Source: an uncultured Rickettsiales bacterium
GTDB lineage: Bacteria > Pseudomonadota > Alphaproteobacteria > Rickettsiales > UBA1997
Length of the DNA stretch: 43,572 nucleotides
NCBI GenBank assembly: GCA_944391075.1
Contig: CALXSG010000011.1
Coordinates: forward strand, 1-43,572
Direction of reading: 5' to 3'
Part shown: positions 29,577 to 37,357 of the stretch, one piece after another
Numbering within the stretch: the first letter of the stretch is position 1
Layout: every line of letters begins with the position of its first letter
Notes under the pieces: generated by a model
What the model was told of the DNA's origin: nothing
The model's database searches: none
What the model saw: the letters and a program-made list of their open reading frames with translations, nothing else
Program-made: the position numbers and the translations under genes

Positions 29577-30447
29577 TTGCCACAAACCTTCGGTTCTTGC
29601 AATGACAGTTCTTTCTTTGTCATTGCGAGGAGTGAAACGACGAAGCAATCCATAAACCATAAAAAGTTAATACAAAAACAAAAAGAAAAAGAATTCCATG
29701 AATAAATAATTGTATCCCATACCGAGATTGCCACAAACCTTCGGTTCTCGCAATGACGAGTTTTGTTTGACTGTCATAGTACTCCATACTGAGATTGCCG
29801 CGGCTTTTTCAAAGCCTCGCAATGACGAGTTTGTGAATACTGCCCTTTGTCCCATTTGTCATTGTGAGTAAAAAAGTAATCCTTCATCACCGTTCTTCGT
29901 CATTGCGAGGAGTGAAACGACGAAGCAATCCATAAACCATAAAAAGTTAATACAAAAACAGAAAATAAAAGGAAATCACTATTATTTATCAAATTAAAGA
30001 ATTAATTTTCAATTTTCAATTTCTTATGCTTCGTTCGTTTCGCACTTCGTGGGACGACAAGCTAAAATGATTAAGCAAGCATATCATTTTCCCACTTTGT
30101 GCTTCAATTTTCAATTTCTCTCTCAACCCCCCTGTTGCTTCGCAACTTCCCCCCTTACAAAGGGAGGTAAACCCCCACAAGCCACAAAAAGTAAATATAA
30201 AAACAGAAAATAAAAAGAATCACATGAATAAATAATTGTATCCCATGCTGAGATTGCCACGAGTTGCAAGCAACTCTCGCAATGACGAGTTTGTGAATAT
30301 CACCCTTTGCCCCTTCGTCATTGCGAAGGCCAAAGGCCTGTGGCAATCCATAAACCACTATTCTTTTATTTATTCACAGAAAAATAAAAGAATTCACCAC
30401 TCTTCACCCCTTCGTCATTGCGAGGAGTAAAACGACGAAGCAATCTA
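29577..30447. repeat. Palindromic repeat cluster 2
   Basis: About nine palindromes of the same family as in cluster 1, with inner stems AACC/GGTT, GGCTTT/AAAGCC, GAGTTGC/GCAACTC, AGGCC/GGCCT and the GAGGAGTGAAACGACGAA form. Confidence 0.8.
30029..30119. repeat. 91-bp hairpin element, copy 2
   Basis: Same nested inverted-repeat element as at 26010 and 34160, with scattered substitutions (GCATATCATTTT instead of GCTTATCATTTT). Confidence 0.75.
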
Positions 30448-30545
30448 CAAACAACCAATAATAAACACAAAAACAGAAAAGAAAAAGAATTCACCATAAA
30501 AAATAACAATAGTAAATATAAAAATAAAAAATAAAAAGATAAATA

Positions 30546-30672
30546 ATATATAATAAATAAAATTTGACAAAAGTAAATAATATTATATATTTATAAAAAA
30601 ATTCTATTATAAAATGAAAAAATTATTTATTCTATTTTTGTTGACATCCTTTAATTGTTTTGCTGATGAAAA
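30546..30672. repeat. Cassette head repeat (promoter plus signal peptide), copy 1
   Basis: Promoter, leader and the first ~19 codons are nearly identical to 32338-32464; after the signal peptide the two genes diverge completely. Confidence 0.85.
30564..30591 (+). promoter_or_regulatory. Predicted promoter of cassette 1
   Basis: TTGACA (30564-30569), 16 bp, TATATT (30586-30591), 23 bases before the ATG at 30614. Confidence 0.6.
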
Positions 30673-31306
30673 TATAAATTTTAAAAATTATCTATTGAAA
30701 GGTAATTTTAAAAAAGAAATATTTAGGGAGGATTATTTTTGGAGTTGGGATTTTAGAATTTTTGATAATAAAATTTTTTTAAATTTCGAAGGAGATATGG
30801 GTGATACAGAAGCTCCAGAAGAATTTCCAAATGGTGAATATGAATTACTTACAGAAAATAATTCAAAAATAAAAGTAAATGTTAAAGATGGGAAAATACA
30901 AGAATTTATATTATTAAGTAATGAAGAAAATTTTAAAAAATATGAAGAAAATATTTCAAATGATTATTGTAAGATAGCTATATTTTATTCTAATTATGAT
31001 ATTGTATATAGTGATAAAGAACATAAATATTATTATGTTATACCAGAAAATGGTGTGGTTGATTTAATGGGATATAAGGAAAAAATAATTTCTTGCATAT
31101 TTGATTATCATTCTTGTATTAGCATAAAAGGAAATCATAGTTATATTTTTATAGATGATACAGAAGGTAATTCAAAAAATTTTACCACAACAGAAAATAA
31201 TGATAAAATATTAAAAGAAGTGGCTAGTGATTCAAATATTACACCGGATATTATAATTAATAATTGTCAAGTTACTTATTATAATAAAAAATACTTCCAA
31301 TTCTAG
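30614..31306 (+). CDS. Secreted protein of cassette 1, putative immunity/inhibitor
   Basis: A 230-residue protein with a clear signal peptide (MKKLFILFLLTSFNCFA, cleavage after residue 17). The mature domain is acidic, rich in Asn, Lys, Tyr and Phe and probably mostly beta, with four Cys residues in its second half; no membrane anchor or lipobox is seen. The family is not recognised. The promoter and signal peptide are almost identical to those of the gene at 32406, while the mature parts are unrelated. It is followed after 46 bp by an M23 peptidase gene without signal peptide. A periplasmic protein paired with a wall hydrolase would fit an immunity protein or hydrolase inhibitor; that role is inference. 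Confidence 0.75.
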   Translation: MKKLFILFLLTSFNCFADENINFKNYLLKGNFKKEIFREDYFWSWDFRIFDNKIFLNFEGDMGDTEAPEEFPNGEYELLTENNSKIKVNVKDGKIQEFILLSNEENFKKYEENISNDYCKIAIFYSNYDIVYSDKEHKYYYVIPENGVVDLMGYKEKIISCIFDYHSCISIKGNHSYIFIDDTEGNSKNFTTTENNDKILKEVASDSNITPDIIINNCQVTYYNKKYFQF

Positions 31307-31352
31307 AATATAAATAAAAAATATAAGCAATTAATATTTATATTGTACTTAA

Positions 31353-32033
31353 ATGGTAAAATTTTCAAAACCCTTAAATCATGAAGATATGAGAATTACT
31401 ACGGATTTTCATGATCCAAAAAGGCCCAGCCATTCTGGAATAGATTTTGGTAATAATTCAGATGGCAAGCCAATTTATGCTGTTGCTAATGGTTATGTTA
31501 TATATTCAAATATAAGTGGTGGTTATGGAAATACTATTGTAATTAAACATAATGATGGCACATCAACACTATATGCCCATATGAAAAATATATCTAATTA
31601 TAAAGTTGGTGATTATGTTAAACAAAATAGTATAATTGGTTATGTTGGTAATACTGGAAATAGTAGGGGTTCTCATTTACATTTTGAAAGAATTGATAAA
31701 GAAGGAACCGAATCAATAGAAAAGTATTCAGGTAATGGCAAACTTGGTTTATTTCCTAAACAAAATAGAATAAACCCACATACAATAATTGACAATAAAA
31801 CCGGCTACTTTATATGGAGAAGTGAAAAAGATAATAATGTATGTAAAGAATGTACTAGTAGAGATGGAAAAATATTTGAATATGGCAAAGATATAGAACC
31901 ACCTTTACACCATAATTGTAGATGTTATATTGAAGATATAGATAAGTCATCATATGATTATAATTATATATCTACATCAAAGCATTTTGACAAAGCATTA
32001 ATTGAATTAAAACAAATACTAAATAATAATTAA
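31353..32033 (+). CDS. M23 (LytM-type) peptidoglycan endopeptidase with Cys/His C-terminal tail
   Basis: A 226-residue wall hydrolase with no signal peptide. Residues ~5-140 are an M23 metallopeptidase domain: zinc ligands H27 and D31 in HSGIDFG, H76 in LYAHM, and H110 in SHLHFE (with H108). Residues ~148-226 are a separate tail: W155, D160, C164 and C167 in VCKECTSRDG, then PPLHHNCRC with H186, H187, C189 and C191. This WxxxxD-CxxC-HxxCRC pattern resembles the C-terminal motif of phage Mu F/SPP1 gp7-type head proteins and some toxins. The tail is nearly identical in DNA to that of the gene at 32977. Paired with the secreted protein 46 bp upstream; effector-like by context. Confidence 0.85.
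   Translation: MVKFSKPLNHEDMRITTDFHDPKRPSHSGIDFGNNSDGKPIYAVANGYVIYSNISGGYGNTIVIKHNDGTSTLYAHMKNISNYKVGDYVKQNSIIGYVGNTGNSRGSHLHFERIDKEGTESIEKYSGNGKLGLFPKQNRINPHTIIDNKTGYFIWRSEKDNNVCKECTSRDGKIFEYGKDIEPPLHHNCRCYIEDIDKSSYDYNYISTSKHFDKALIELKQILNNN
31791..32033. repeat. Cassette tail repeat (Cys/His domain), copy 1
   Basis: About 240 bp coding for the shared tail, highly similar to 33481-33726. This copy keeps CRC (TGT AGA TGT); the other copy and the remnant at 25519 have CRY (TGT AGA TAT). Confidence 0.85.
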
Positions 32034-32107
32034 AATTTATAATAATATAAAATTATCATTCTACAATAATTAAATAATAATTATGATATATGATATATTA
32101 TATTTAT

Positions 32108-32278
32108 ATGAAAAATAATATTAAAATTACAAAATCTTTTAAAGAATATTTATATCAAAATAATTTAGGATTTTCAGTAATTGAATTAGCGATGGTATTA
32201 ATTATTATAAGTTTAATTATAGGTGTGATTATGGATGGGGTAAAACTTGTTGAGAGTGCAAAAATCATAAAAGGATAA
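32108..32278 (+). pseudogene. Truncated prepilin-like gene
   Basis: Fifty-six residues starting MKNNIKITKSFK. A 22-residue leader precedes the prepilin site and helix GFSVIELAMVLIIISLIIG, which runs to VESAKIIKG and a stop. The homologs at 28517 and 34720 continue for some 190-200 residues after the same ESAKI. Everything after the pilin helix is lost here. No G/C run is present in this leader. A short stand-alone helix protein is possible, but truncation is simpler. It lies between the two effector-like cassettes. Confidence 0.7.
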
Positions 32279-32337
32279 TATTATAAATATAAAAATAACT
32301 TAATACTATTAATAAAAATAATAATAAGATAAAAATT

Positions 32338-32464
32338 CTATATAATAAATAAAATTTGACAAAAGTAAATAATATTATACATTTATAAAAAAATTCTATT
32401 ATAAAATGAAAAAATTGTTTATTCTATTTTTATTAGTATCTTTTAATTGTTTTGCTGATGATGT
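32338..32464. repeat. Cassette head repeat (promoter plus signal peptide), copy 2
   Basis: Second copy of the promoter/leader/signal-peptide block at 30546-30672, offset 1792 bp. Confidence 0.85.
32356..32383 (+). promoter_or_regulatory. Predicted promoter of cassette 2
   Basis: TTGACA (32356-32361), then TACATT (32378-32383) after 16 bp, with TATTATAC just before. A duplicate of the promoter at 30564 with a substitution in the -10 area. Confidence 0.5.
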
Positions 32465-32912
32465 AAGGTCTGATTTTTTAGATATAAAAGAAAAAGATAA
32501 TCTTAATTGTTATGATGTTAAATTTGATTTTGAAAATGAAGAATATGAAGATGTGAGAAATAAGATTATTAAAATTGAAAATTTAACAGAATATGAAGAT
32601 AAAAATTATGTTGGTATTGCTTATTATGATCTAAATTCTGATGGTAAAGATGAAATACTTGCAAAAGTTTGCAATATTATTATGTATGGTTTTAGTGGAT
32701 GTGTAATTATAGTATATGAAGATTATGATGATAATTATGAACCAATTGGTATAGATGGCAATTTTGATTTATGTATATCTAATGAAAAAACTAATGGTTA
32801 TTATGATTTATATACAACTGTTAAAAATACTGGTATGGGAGAAAAGAAAAAATATCCAGATGATTTTTTAGAAATTAGAACATTCAAATTTAAAGATGGC
32901 AAATATCTATAA
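32406..32912 (+). CDS. Secreted protein of cassette 2, putative immunity/inhibitor
   Basis: A 168-residue protein with the same signal peptide as the gene at 30614 (MKKLFILFLLVSFNCFA). The mature part is unrelated to it: acidic, with ten or more Asp/Glu pairs, a YYDLNSDGKDEIL segment that looks like a calcium-binding or FG-GAP-like loop, and Cys residues at VCN, GCV and LCI that could form disulfides in the periplasm. The family is not recognised. It is 64 bp upstream of a lysozyme-like gene that lacks a signal peptide. By position and cassette logic it may neutralise that enzyme in the periplasm; this is inference. Confidence 0.75.
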   Translation: MKKLFILFLLVSFNCFADDVRSDFLDIKEKDNLNCYDVKFDFENEEYEDVRNKIIKIENLTEYEDKNYVGIAYYDLNSDGKDEILAKVCNIIMYGFSGCVIIVYEDYDDNYEPIGIDGNFDLCISNEKTNGYYDLYTTVKNTGMGEKKKYPDDFLEIRTFKFKDGKYL

Positions 32913-32976
32913 ATTGATACTTCCACAATAAAAATAGCATAAAATAATGTATATTAAATATTAATATCATTTATAT

Positions 32977-33726
32977 ATGAAGAATTACGAACAATTTCTT
33001 AATGATTTAGGAAATAGAGAATCTGGTGGTAATTATAAAATCATAAATTCATTAGGTTATTTAGGTAAATATCAATTTGGTAAATTGGCTTTAATTGATA
33101 TAGGTTATTATGGAAAAAATGGTTGGACGGGTAAGGATGGTATATATAGTAAAGATGATTTTTTAAATAACCCAAATATACAAGAAAAAGCTATAAGGGA
33201 ATATCAAAAAAAGATCTGGTTATATATTAAAAATAGTAAATTAGATAAATATATTGGTAAAGAAATTAATGGTACAAAAATTACAACTTCAAGTTTATTA
33301 GCAGGCTATCATTTAAAAGGTATAGGAGATAGCGCTAAAACAATTGAAAAGACTGGCAATAATGCCAGAGCTGGACTAAAAGCTTATTTAGAATCAAATG
33401 GCAAAATAGATGGTTCTGATGGTTATAAAACTAAAATATCAGAATATATAAAATTATTTAGTAATTATATAACTCCATTTGACAACAAAACTGGCTACTT
33501 TATATGGCGAAGTGAAAAAGATAATAATGTATGTAAAGAATGTACTAGTAGAGATGGAAAAATATTTGAATATGGCAAAGATATAGAACCACCTTTACAC
33601 CATAATTGTAGATATTATATTGAAGATATAATTAAGTTATTATATGATTATAATTATATATCTGCATCAAAACATTTTGAAAAAGCATTAATTGAATTAA
33701 AACAAATATTAGATGATAATAAGTAA
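32977..33726 (+). CDS. Lysozyme/transglycosylase-like protein with Cys/His C-terminal tail
   Basis: A 249-residue protein with no signal peptide. Residues ~1-165 look like a lysozyme-fold lytic transglycosylase: MKNYEQFLNDLGNRESGGNY with candidate catalytic E15 in RESGG, then LGYLGKYQFGKLAL (the G-x-YQF step typical of the fold), and a helical remainder. Residues ~172-249 are the same tail as in the M23 protein: W178, C186, C189, H208, H209, C211. The last Cys of the motif is Tyr (CRY, Y213). The enzymatic class is moderately sure. The final 123 bp and the following 200 bp are duplicated at 25519. Effector-like by pairing with the secreted protein upstream. Confidence 0.8.
   Translation: MKNYEQFLNDLGNRESGGNYKIINSLGYLGKYQFGKLALIDIGYYGKNGWTGKDGIYSKDDFLNNPNIQEKAIREYQKKIWLYIKNSKLDKYIGKEINGTKITTSSLLAGYHLKGIGDSAKTIEKTGNNARAGLKAYLESNGKIDGSDGYKTKISEYIKLFSNYITPFDNKTGYFIWRSEKDNNVCKECTSRDGKIFEYGKDIEPPLHHNCRYYIEDIIKLLYDYNYISASKHFEKALIELKQILDDNK
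33481..33726. repeat. Cassette tail repeat (Cys/His domain), copy 2
   Basis: Counterpart of 31791-32033, offset 1690 bp. Its final 123 bp are also found at 25519-25641. Confidence 0.85.
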
Positions 33727-33939
33727 TAATATAAAAATTATTATTTTATTATAATCAATATTTTATGGAAGTATAATTTTTTATTACCTATATTTTATTT
33801 ATATAAAGTTTTAAAATAATCGTATGATTGTTATGGTGTGGAGGCGTGATGTGTAGATGATGCCTTTCGTAATGATAATTAAGTGTCTCAGTATCCCACC
33901 ATACCGAGATTGCCACAGGCCTTCGGCCTTCGCAATGAC
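33604..33939. repeat. 336-bp direct repeat, right copy
   Basis: Covers the last 41 codons of the lysozyme-like gene and 213 bp behind it, ending in a palindrome. One mismatch to 25519-25854. Confidence 0.9.
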
Positions 33940-34519
33940 AAATCAAGAATAATGAGATTACTACTCCTTCTGCGAAGTCTTGCAATGACAATGTGGGTGT
34001 ACTGTCATTGCGAGCAAAGCGAAGCAATCCACAAACCACAAAAGGTTAATATAAAAAACAGAAAAAAAAGAATTCACTACTTTTAATCAAGTCAAAGAAT
34101 TAATTTTAAATAAAATGTTAATTTTCAATTTTTCAATTTTCAATTTTCAATTTCTTATACTTCGTTCGTTTCGCACTTCGTGGGACGAGAAGCTAAAATG
34201 ATTATGCAAGCTTATCATTTTCCCACTTTGTGCTTTAATTTTCAATTTCTTATGGATTGCCACGAGTTGCAAGCAACTCTCGCAATGACAAGTCAAGAAT
34301 AACCGAGATTGCTACGGCTTTTTCAAAGCCTCGCAATGACAGTTCTTTTTTTCGTCATTGCGAGCGAAGCGAAGCAATCCACAAACCACTAATGTTTTAT
34401 TTATTCATAGAAAAATAAAAGAATTTGCTATTAATAAAAAACACAAAATAAAAATAAAAAGAATTCACTATTCTTTGCCCTCTTCGTCATTGCGAGGAGT
34501 GAAACGACGAAGCAATCCA
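33907..34519. repeat. Palindromic repeat cluster 3
   Basis: About seven palindromes of the GATTGC/GCAATGAC family. The order of several flanking segments matches cluster 1, as expected if both derive from one duplicated stretch. Confidence 0.8.
34160..34250. repeat. 91-bp hairpin element, copy 3
   Basis: Same element as at 26010 and 30029, with ATTATGCAAGCTTATCATTTT in the centre. Confidence 0.75.
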
Positions 34520-34719
34520 CAAACCATAAAAAGTCAATACAAAAACAGAAAATAAAAAGAAATTACTATATATAAAAATAAATCAAAATAAAACTAAATT
34601 AAGAAAAACAAAAAGAATTTATAATATAAAAATAATAAAACAATATATATAATAAATCATTGATTTTAAAATTAACAAAATTATTATATAACTATAACAT
34701 TAATATTTTAATTCAATAT

Positions 34720-35554
34720 ATGAATAACAATAAAGAAGTCAAAACAATAATTAAAAGTTTGCGGGGGGGGGGTCATTTTTTATAAACAATTTAACAAAAT
34801 AGTTAATTCAAACAATAATACTGATTGTGTAAATCAAAATTTCATTAAATTCAAAATAAATAATTTCTTTGCTTTTTCCTTAATTGAATTATCTATTGTA
34901 CTTATCATAATAGGGCTTCTTGTAGCTGGTGTAACAGGTGGTGCTAGTTTAATTGAAAGTGCAAAAATTAGGGCATTGTCTAATGAAATTAATAATTATA
35001 AACAAGCTTATTTCACTTTTAGAGTTGCAAAGGATAGGGCGCCGGGCGATTTAAATAATAGTGGTATGATTGGACTTTACAGTGGACAAACTTATAATAC
35101 AAATAGCTTTCCAGATCCTTATAATTCAAATACTAAGAATGGTATACCAAATGAAATATCTGCTCCTTTTGTTGATTTGTATTTAGCTCAAATCATAGAT
35201 TTTCAACCAACAGAGACAAATACATCTACATATAGTAAAGCAAATGATAAAGCTAAACCAGCATCTAGTATATTAAAAAATTGTCAATATTATTTTGAAT
35301 ATGGTCAAGGTAATAATGCTAATACTCATTATAAATACAAAATAAAGCCTGGAAATAAAATAACAATTTATGGTCTAAAAACAATAGATCCAAAATATTT
35401 GCAAAATTATGATATAAAATATGATGATAGTTTATATAATAATGGAAGCGTTAGAAGTAATTGTGAAGTAGATCAGAATAACAATTATGCAGATTATGAA
35501 ACTGCTATTCTTGAAAAACAAAAATGTAGTTTAATGATTGTTGGAATAGATTAA
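34720..35554 (+). pseudogene. Prepilin-like gene switched out of frame by a G(10) tract
   Basis: Homolog of the gene at 28517. Starting at ATG 34720, the frame reads MNNNKEVKTIIKSLRGGG and ends at TAA 34783-34785, right after a run of ten G. The pilin helix FSLIELSIVLIIIGLLVAG and the ~190-residue C-terminal domain lie in another frame, open from just behind the run to 35554, with no ATG, GTG or TTG before the helix. Removing one G (or adding two) would join them into a complete protein with a leader of about 52 residues. So this is best read as a phase-variable gene in the OFF state, or else a homopolymer sequencing error. A TTG at 34976 is not a useful start, since it lies after the helix. 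Confidence 0.8.
34763..34772. repeat. Homopolymeric G(10) tract, phase-variation candidate
   Basis: Ten G at codons 15-18 of the prepilin-like gene. Nine or twelve G would put the pilin domain in frame with ATG 34720. Confidence 0.8.
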
Positions 35555-35579
35555 AATAATATGTAAATTATAAAAATAA

Positions 35580-35604
35580 AAAGGCATTGAAAACAATGCC
35601 TTTT
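35580..35604. terminator. Bidirectional intrinsic terminator
   Basis: AAAGGCATTG / CAATGCCTTT stem with AAAA loop, A-rich on the left and TTTT on the right, between the convergent prepilin-like and ferritin-like genes. Confidence 0.8.
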
Positions 35605-35631
35605 AAAGTTATGATTTTGATAAATAACTAA

Positions 35632-35988
35632 TTATTTCATGGTTAATAAAGCTTTTTTTGCACAAAATGCTTTGCAAATATCATCCAATAAAGCTTGCAT
35701 ACCATGTGTAAGTTCTTCTTTTTCACTAGCTTCTTTAACAAGAGTAATAATTTCTGAAACTAATTTTGATAAATCACTATTGATATAAGCAGGATTTAAT
35801 AAATTATTTGATAATTCGGCTTTTTTATTTAAACCCATAAAATACATTTCACCGATACCGTCTACAAGTTCATCGATATCTTCTTGTAATCTATCAAACA
35901 AAAGATGTTGAGAATAACTTGTAGTTGTCCAATGATTTAATTTACAAGAATATTTAAAGGCCACCAATTTTTGCATTAATTCAAACAT
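35632..35988 (-). CDS. Small ferritin-like/Dps-like four-helix protein (DUF5856 type)
   Basis: A 118-residue all-helical protein. The start LVAFKYSCKLNHWTTTSYSQ followed by HLLFDRLQEDIDELVDGIGE strongly recalls the first two helices of Dps/ferritin-like proteins (NYHW...HxLFxELxxELxExxDxxAE). The second half is shorter than in Dps. His, Asp and Glu at the expected spacing could bind iron, but the full metal site cannot be confirmed. It resembles phage-associated DUF5856 proteins. AAGGAG stands 7 bases before the ATG. Predicted promoter at 36022-36050. The function may be iron or oxidative-stress related, in keeping with the superoxide reductase; low certainty. Confidence 0.6.
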   Translation of the reverse strand: MFELMQKLVAFKYSCKLNHWTTTSYSQHLLFDRLQEDIDELVDGIGEMYFMGLNKKAELSNNLLNPAYINSDLSKLVSEIITLVKEASEKEELTHGMQALLDDICKAFCAKKALLTMK

Positions 35989-36021
35989 ATGAACTCCTTA
36001 TTTTTATTTATAATTAATAAT

Positions 36022-36050
36022 TAAATAACTTATTTTTTTGCAAATGTCAA
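36022..36050 (-). promoter_or_regulatory. Predicted promoter of the ferritin-like gene
   Basis: Minus strand: TTGACA (36050-36045), 17 bp, TATTTA (36027-36022), 34 bases before the start. Confidence 0.55.
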
Positions 36051-36086
36051 CTAAATTTTATAATATTTACAATTTATTGAAAAATA

Positions 36087-36737
36087 TTATTTTGCTAAAT
36101 TAATTGTTGCACTAATTGCTTTATAAGCCTCGTCATATATTTGTTTTATATTCTCAGCAAGCATGTAAAATGGTGTTGTGACAATTTTATTTTTTTCATC
36201 AACACAAATTTCACCTGTATTTGTATTTTTAAAAGTATTACCTAAATTTTGAACTATTTTTGCAATACTTTCATCATTTCCTAATGTAATTGTAATGTTT
36301 TGAAATACTTTTGCTAAAATCATAGGAGCTATACATGTAGCACAAATTGGTTTATTAGCATTTTTAAATTCTATTAATTTATTTTTTAAATCTTCTTCAA
36401 CTGTATAATTATTGCTATTTAAACCGAATGTAGAAAGATTTAGAGCGGCACCATAACCGCCAGGCAAAACTATACCATCAAAATCATTTACATTTATATT
36501 TTTTACTTCATCAATATTTCCTCTTGCAATTCTAGCTGATTCTATAAGTACATTTCTTTTTTCATTCATTTTTTGCCCGGTAATAAAATTAGCAACCAAA
36601 GTTTGATCTTTATTTATTGAAAAACATTGATAATCAGCACCTAATTGTTTAATTGATAATAATAACATTGTAGCTTCATGAATTTCGCTTCCATCTTGCG
36701 AGCCACAACCACTTAAAACTACTGCAAATTTTTTCAT
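36087..36737 (-). CDS. elbB: ElbB-like protein (DJ-1/PfpI superfamily)
   Basis: Class I glutamine-amidotransferase-like fold of 216 residues; E. coli ElbB is called an isoprenoid-biosynthesis or glyoxalase-like protein, with its physiological role unsettled. Seen: VVLSGCGSQDGSEIHEA, KRNVLIESARIARG, DGIVLPGGYGAALNLS, and the nucleophile elbow ICATCIAPM with C135. The C-terminal half carries the usual TGEICVDEKNKIVTTPFYML. Length and motifs match the family. Stand-alone gene; its upstream 129 bp contains the divergent tRNA-Gly promoter. Confidence 0.93.
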   Translation of the reverse strand: MKKFAVVLSGCGSQDGSEIHEATMLLLSIKQLGADYQCFSINKDQTLVANFITGQKMNEKRNVLIESARIARGNIDEVKNINVNDFDGIVLPGGYGAALNLSTFGLNSNNYTVEEDLKNKLIEFKNANKPICATCIAPMILAKVFQNITITLGNDESIAKIVQNLGNTFKNTNTGEICVDEKNKIVTTPFYMLAENIKQIYDEAYKAISATINLAK

Positions 36738-36828
36738 AGAATAACCTTTGTTGTTGAATTAGTGTGATAATAACAAACTATTTTATATTTTTACAATATT
36801 AATTTTAAAATATTTTTATATTTATTTC

Positions 36829-36857
36829 TTGCATTTTAAAAAAAATGTTTTTATAAT
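36829..36857 (+). promoter_or_regulatory. Predicted tRNA-Gly promoter
   Basis: TTGCAT (36829-36834), 17 bp, perfect TATAAT (36852-36857), 10 bases before the tRNA. Confidence 0.75.
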
Positions 36858-36866
36858 ATTCACTAT

Positions 36867-36941
36867 GCGGGTATAGCTCAGTGGTAGAGCACAACCTTGC
36901 CAAGGTTGGGGTCGCGAGTTCAAGCCTCGTTGCCCGCTCCA
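36867..36941 (+). tRNA. tRNA-Gly (anticodon GCC)
   Basis: A 75-nt cloverleaf with encoded CCA. Acceptor GCGGGTA / TGCCCGC, D-arm GCTCAGTGGTAGAGC, anticodon arm CAACC-TTGCCAA-GGTTG giving GCC, T-loop GTTCAAG. Confidence 0.95.
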
Positions 36942-36972
36942 TTTATTCTTCCTTATACGTTTTTATCAATGA

Positions 36973-37329
36973 TTATAAGTCATTATTATTAAGATACTTT
37001 TTGATAATATCTTCTATGTCTTTAATCAAGTTTTTAGTAATTAGTTCTTTTTTTAATTTTATTTCTTCTTTATTTAAATTGGAAAAATTATTTACATCAA
37101 TAAATAGTTCATATGGCTCAATATGCAATATTTCTGCCATTTTATCTAGTATTTCTGGTGATGGAAAGTGATAGCCAATTTCAACTTTTCCAATATAATT
37201 AGCAGAAACACCACATAACTCAGCAAATTGTTCTTGTGTTAATTTTAATTTTTTTCTATGTAATTTTATATTATAAATTAAATTTTTTTGAACTTTAAAC
37301 ATAATTTTTTTTAATTGATTATTACTCAA
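36973..37329 (-). CDS. XRE-family helix-turn-helix regulator
   Basis: A 118-residue single-domain repressor type. The HTH lies at about 20-78: IKLHRKKLKLTQEQFAELCG, VSANYIGKVEIGYHFPSPEI, then LDKMAEILHIEPYELF, all as in Cro/CI-like proteins. A Lys-rich helical tail follows. A second Met at codon 10 (MFKVQ) is a possible start. It is divergent from the CgtA-like gene with 93 bp between, so it may regulate that gene or itself. The small repressors found near mobile or phage genes look like this; the isolated capsid gene is 1.2 kb away. Confidence 0.85.
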   Translation of the reverse strand: MSNNQLKKIMFKVQKNLIYNIKLHRKKLKLTQEQFAELCGVSANYIGKVEIGYHFPSPEILDKMAEILHIEPYELFIDVNNFSNLNKEEIKLKKELITKNLIKDIEDIIKKYLNNNDL

Positions 37330-37357
37330 TAATTATATTTTTATTGAATATTTTTTA

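Larger units (their letters stand above)
29378..30613. other. Non-coding, repeat-dense accessory stretch
   Basis: About 1.2 kb with no supported gene. It contains a short-period TA-rich array (29507-29555, unit like CTATTATT), nine or so GATTGC/GCAATGAC palindromes (29577-30447), a second 91-bp hairpin element (30029-30119) and the promoter of the next gene at its right end. Short reading frames here run through the palindromes. Confidence 0.7.
33727..34719. other. Non-coding, repeat-dense accessory stretch
   Basis: About 1 kb holding the rest of the right direct repeat, palindrome cluster 3 (33907-34519), a third 91-bp hairpin element (34160-34250) and an AT-rich end. No gene is supported; short frames arise from the palindromes. 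Confidence 0.7.

Noticed and set aside
34976-35554. Independent 192-residue gene starting with TTG
   Set aside because: The start lies after the prepilin helix of a gene whose 5' part is in another frame; it is the distal part of the phase-shifted prepilin-like gene.
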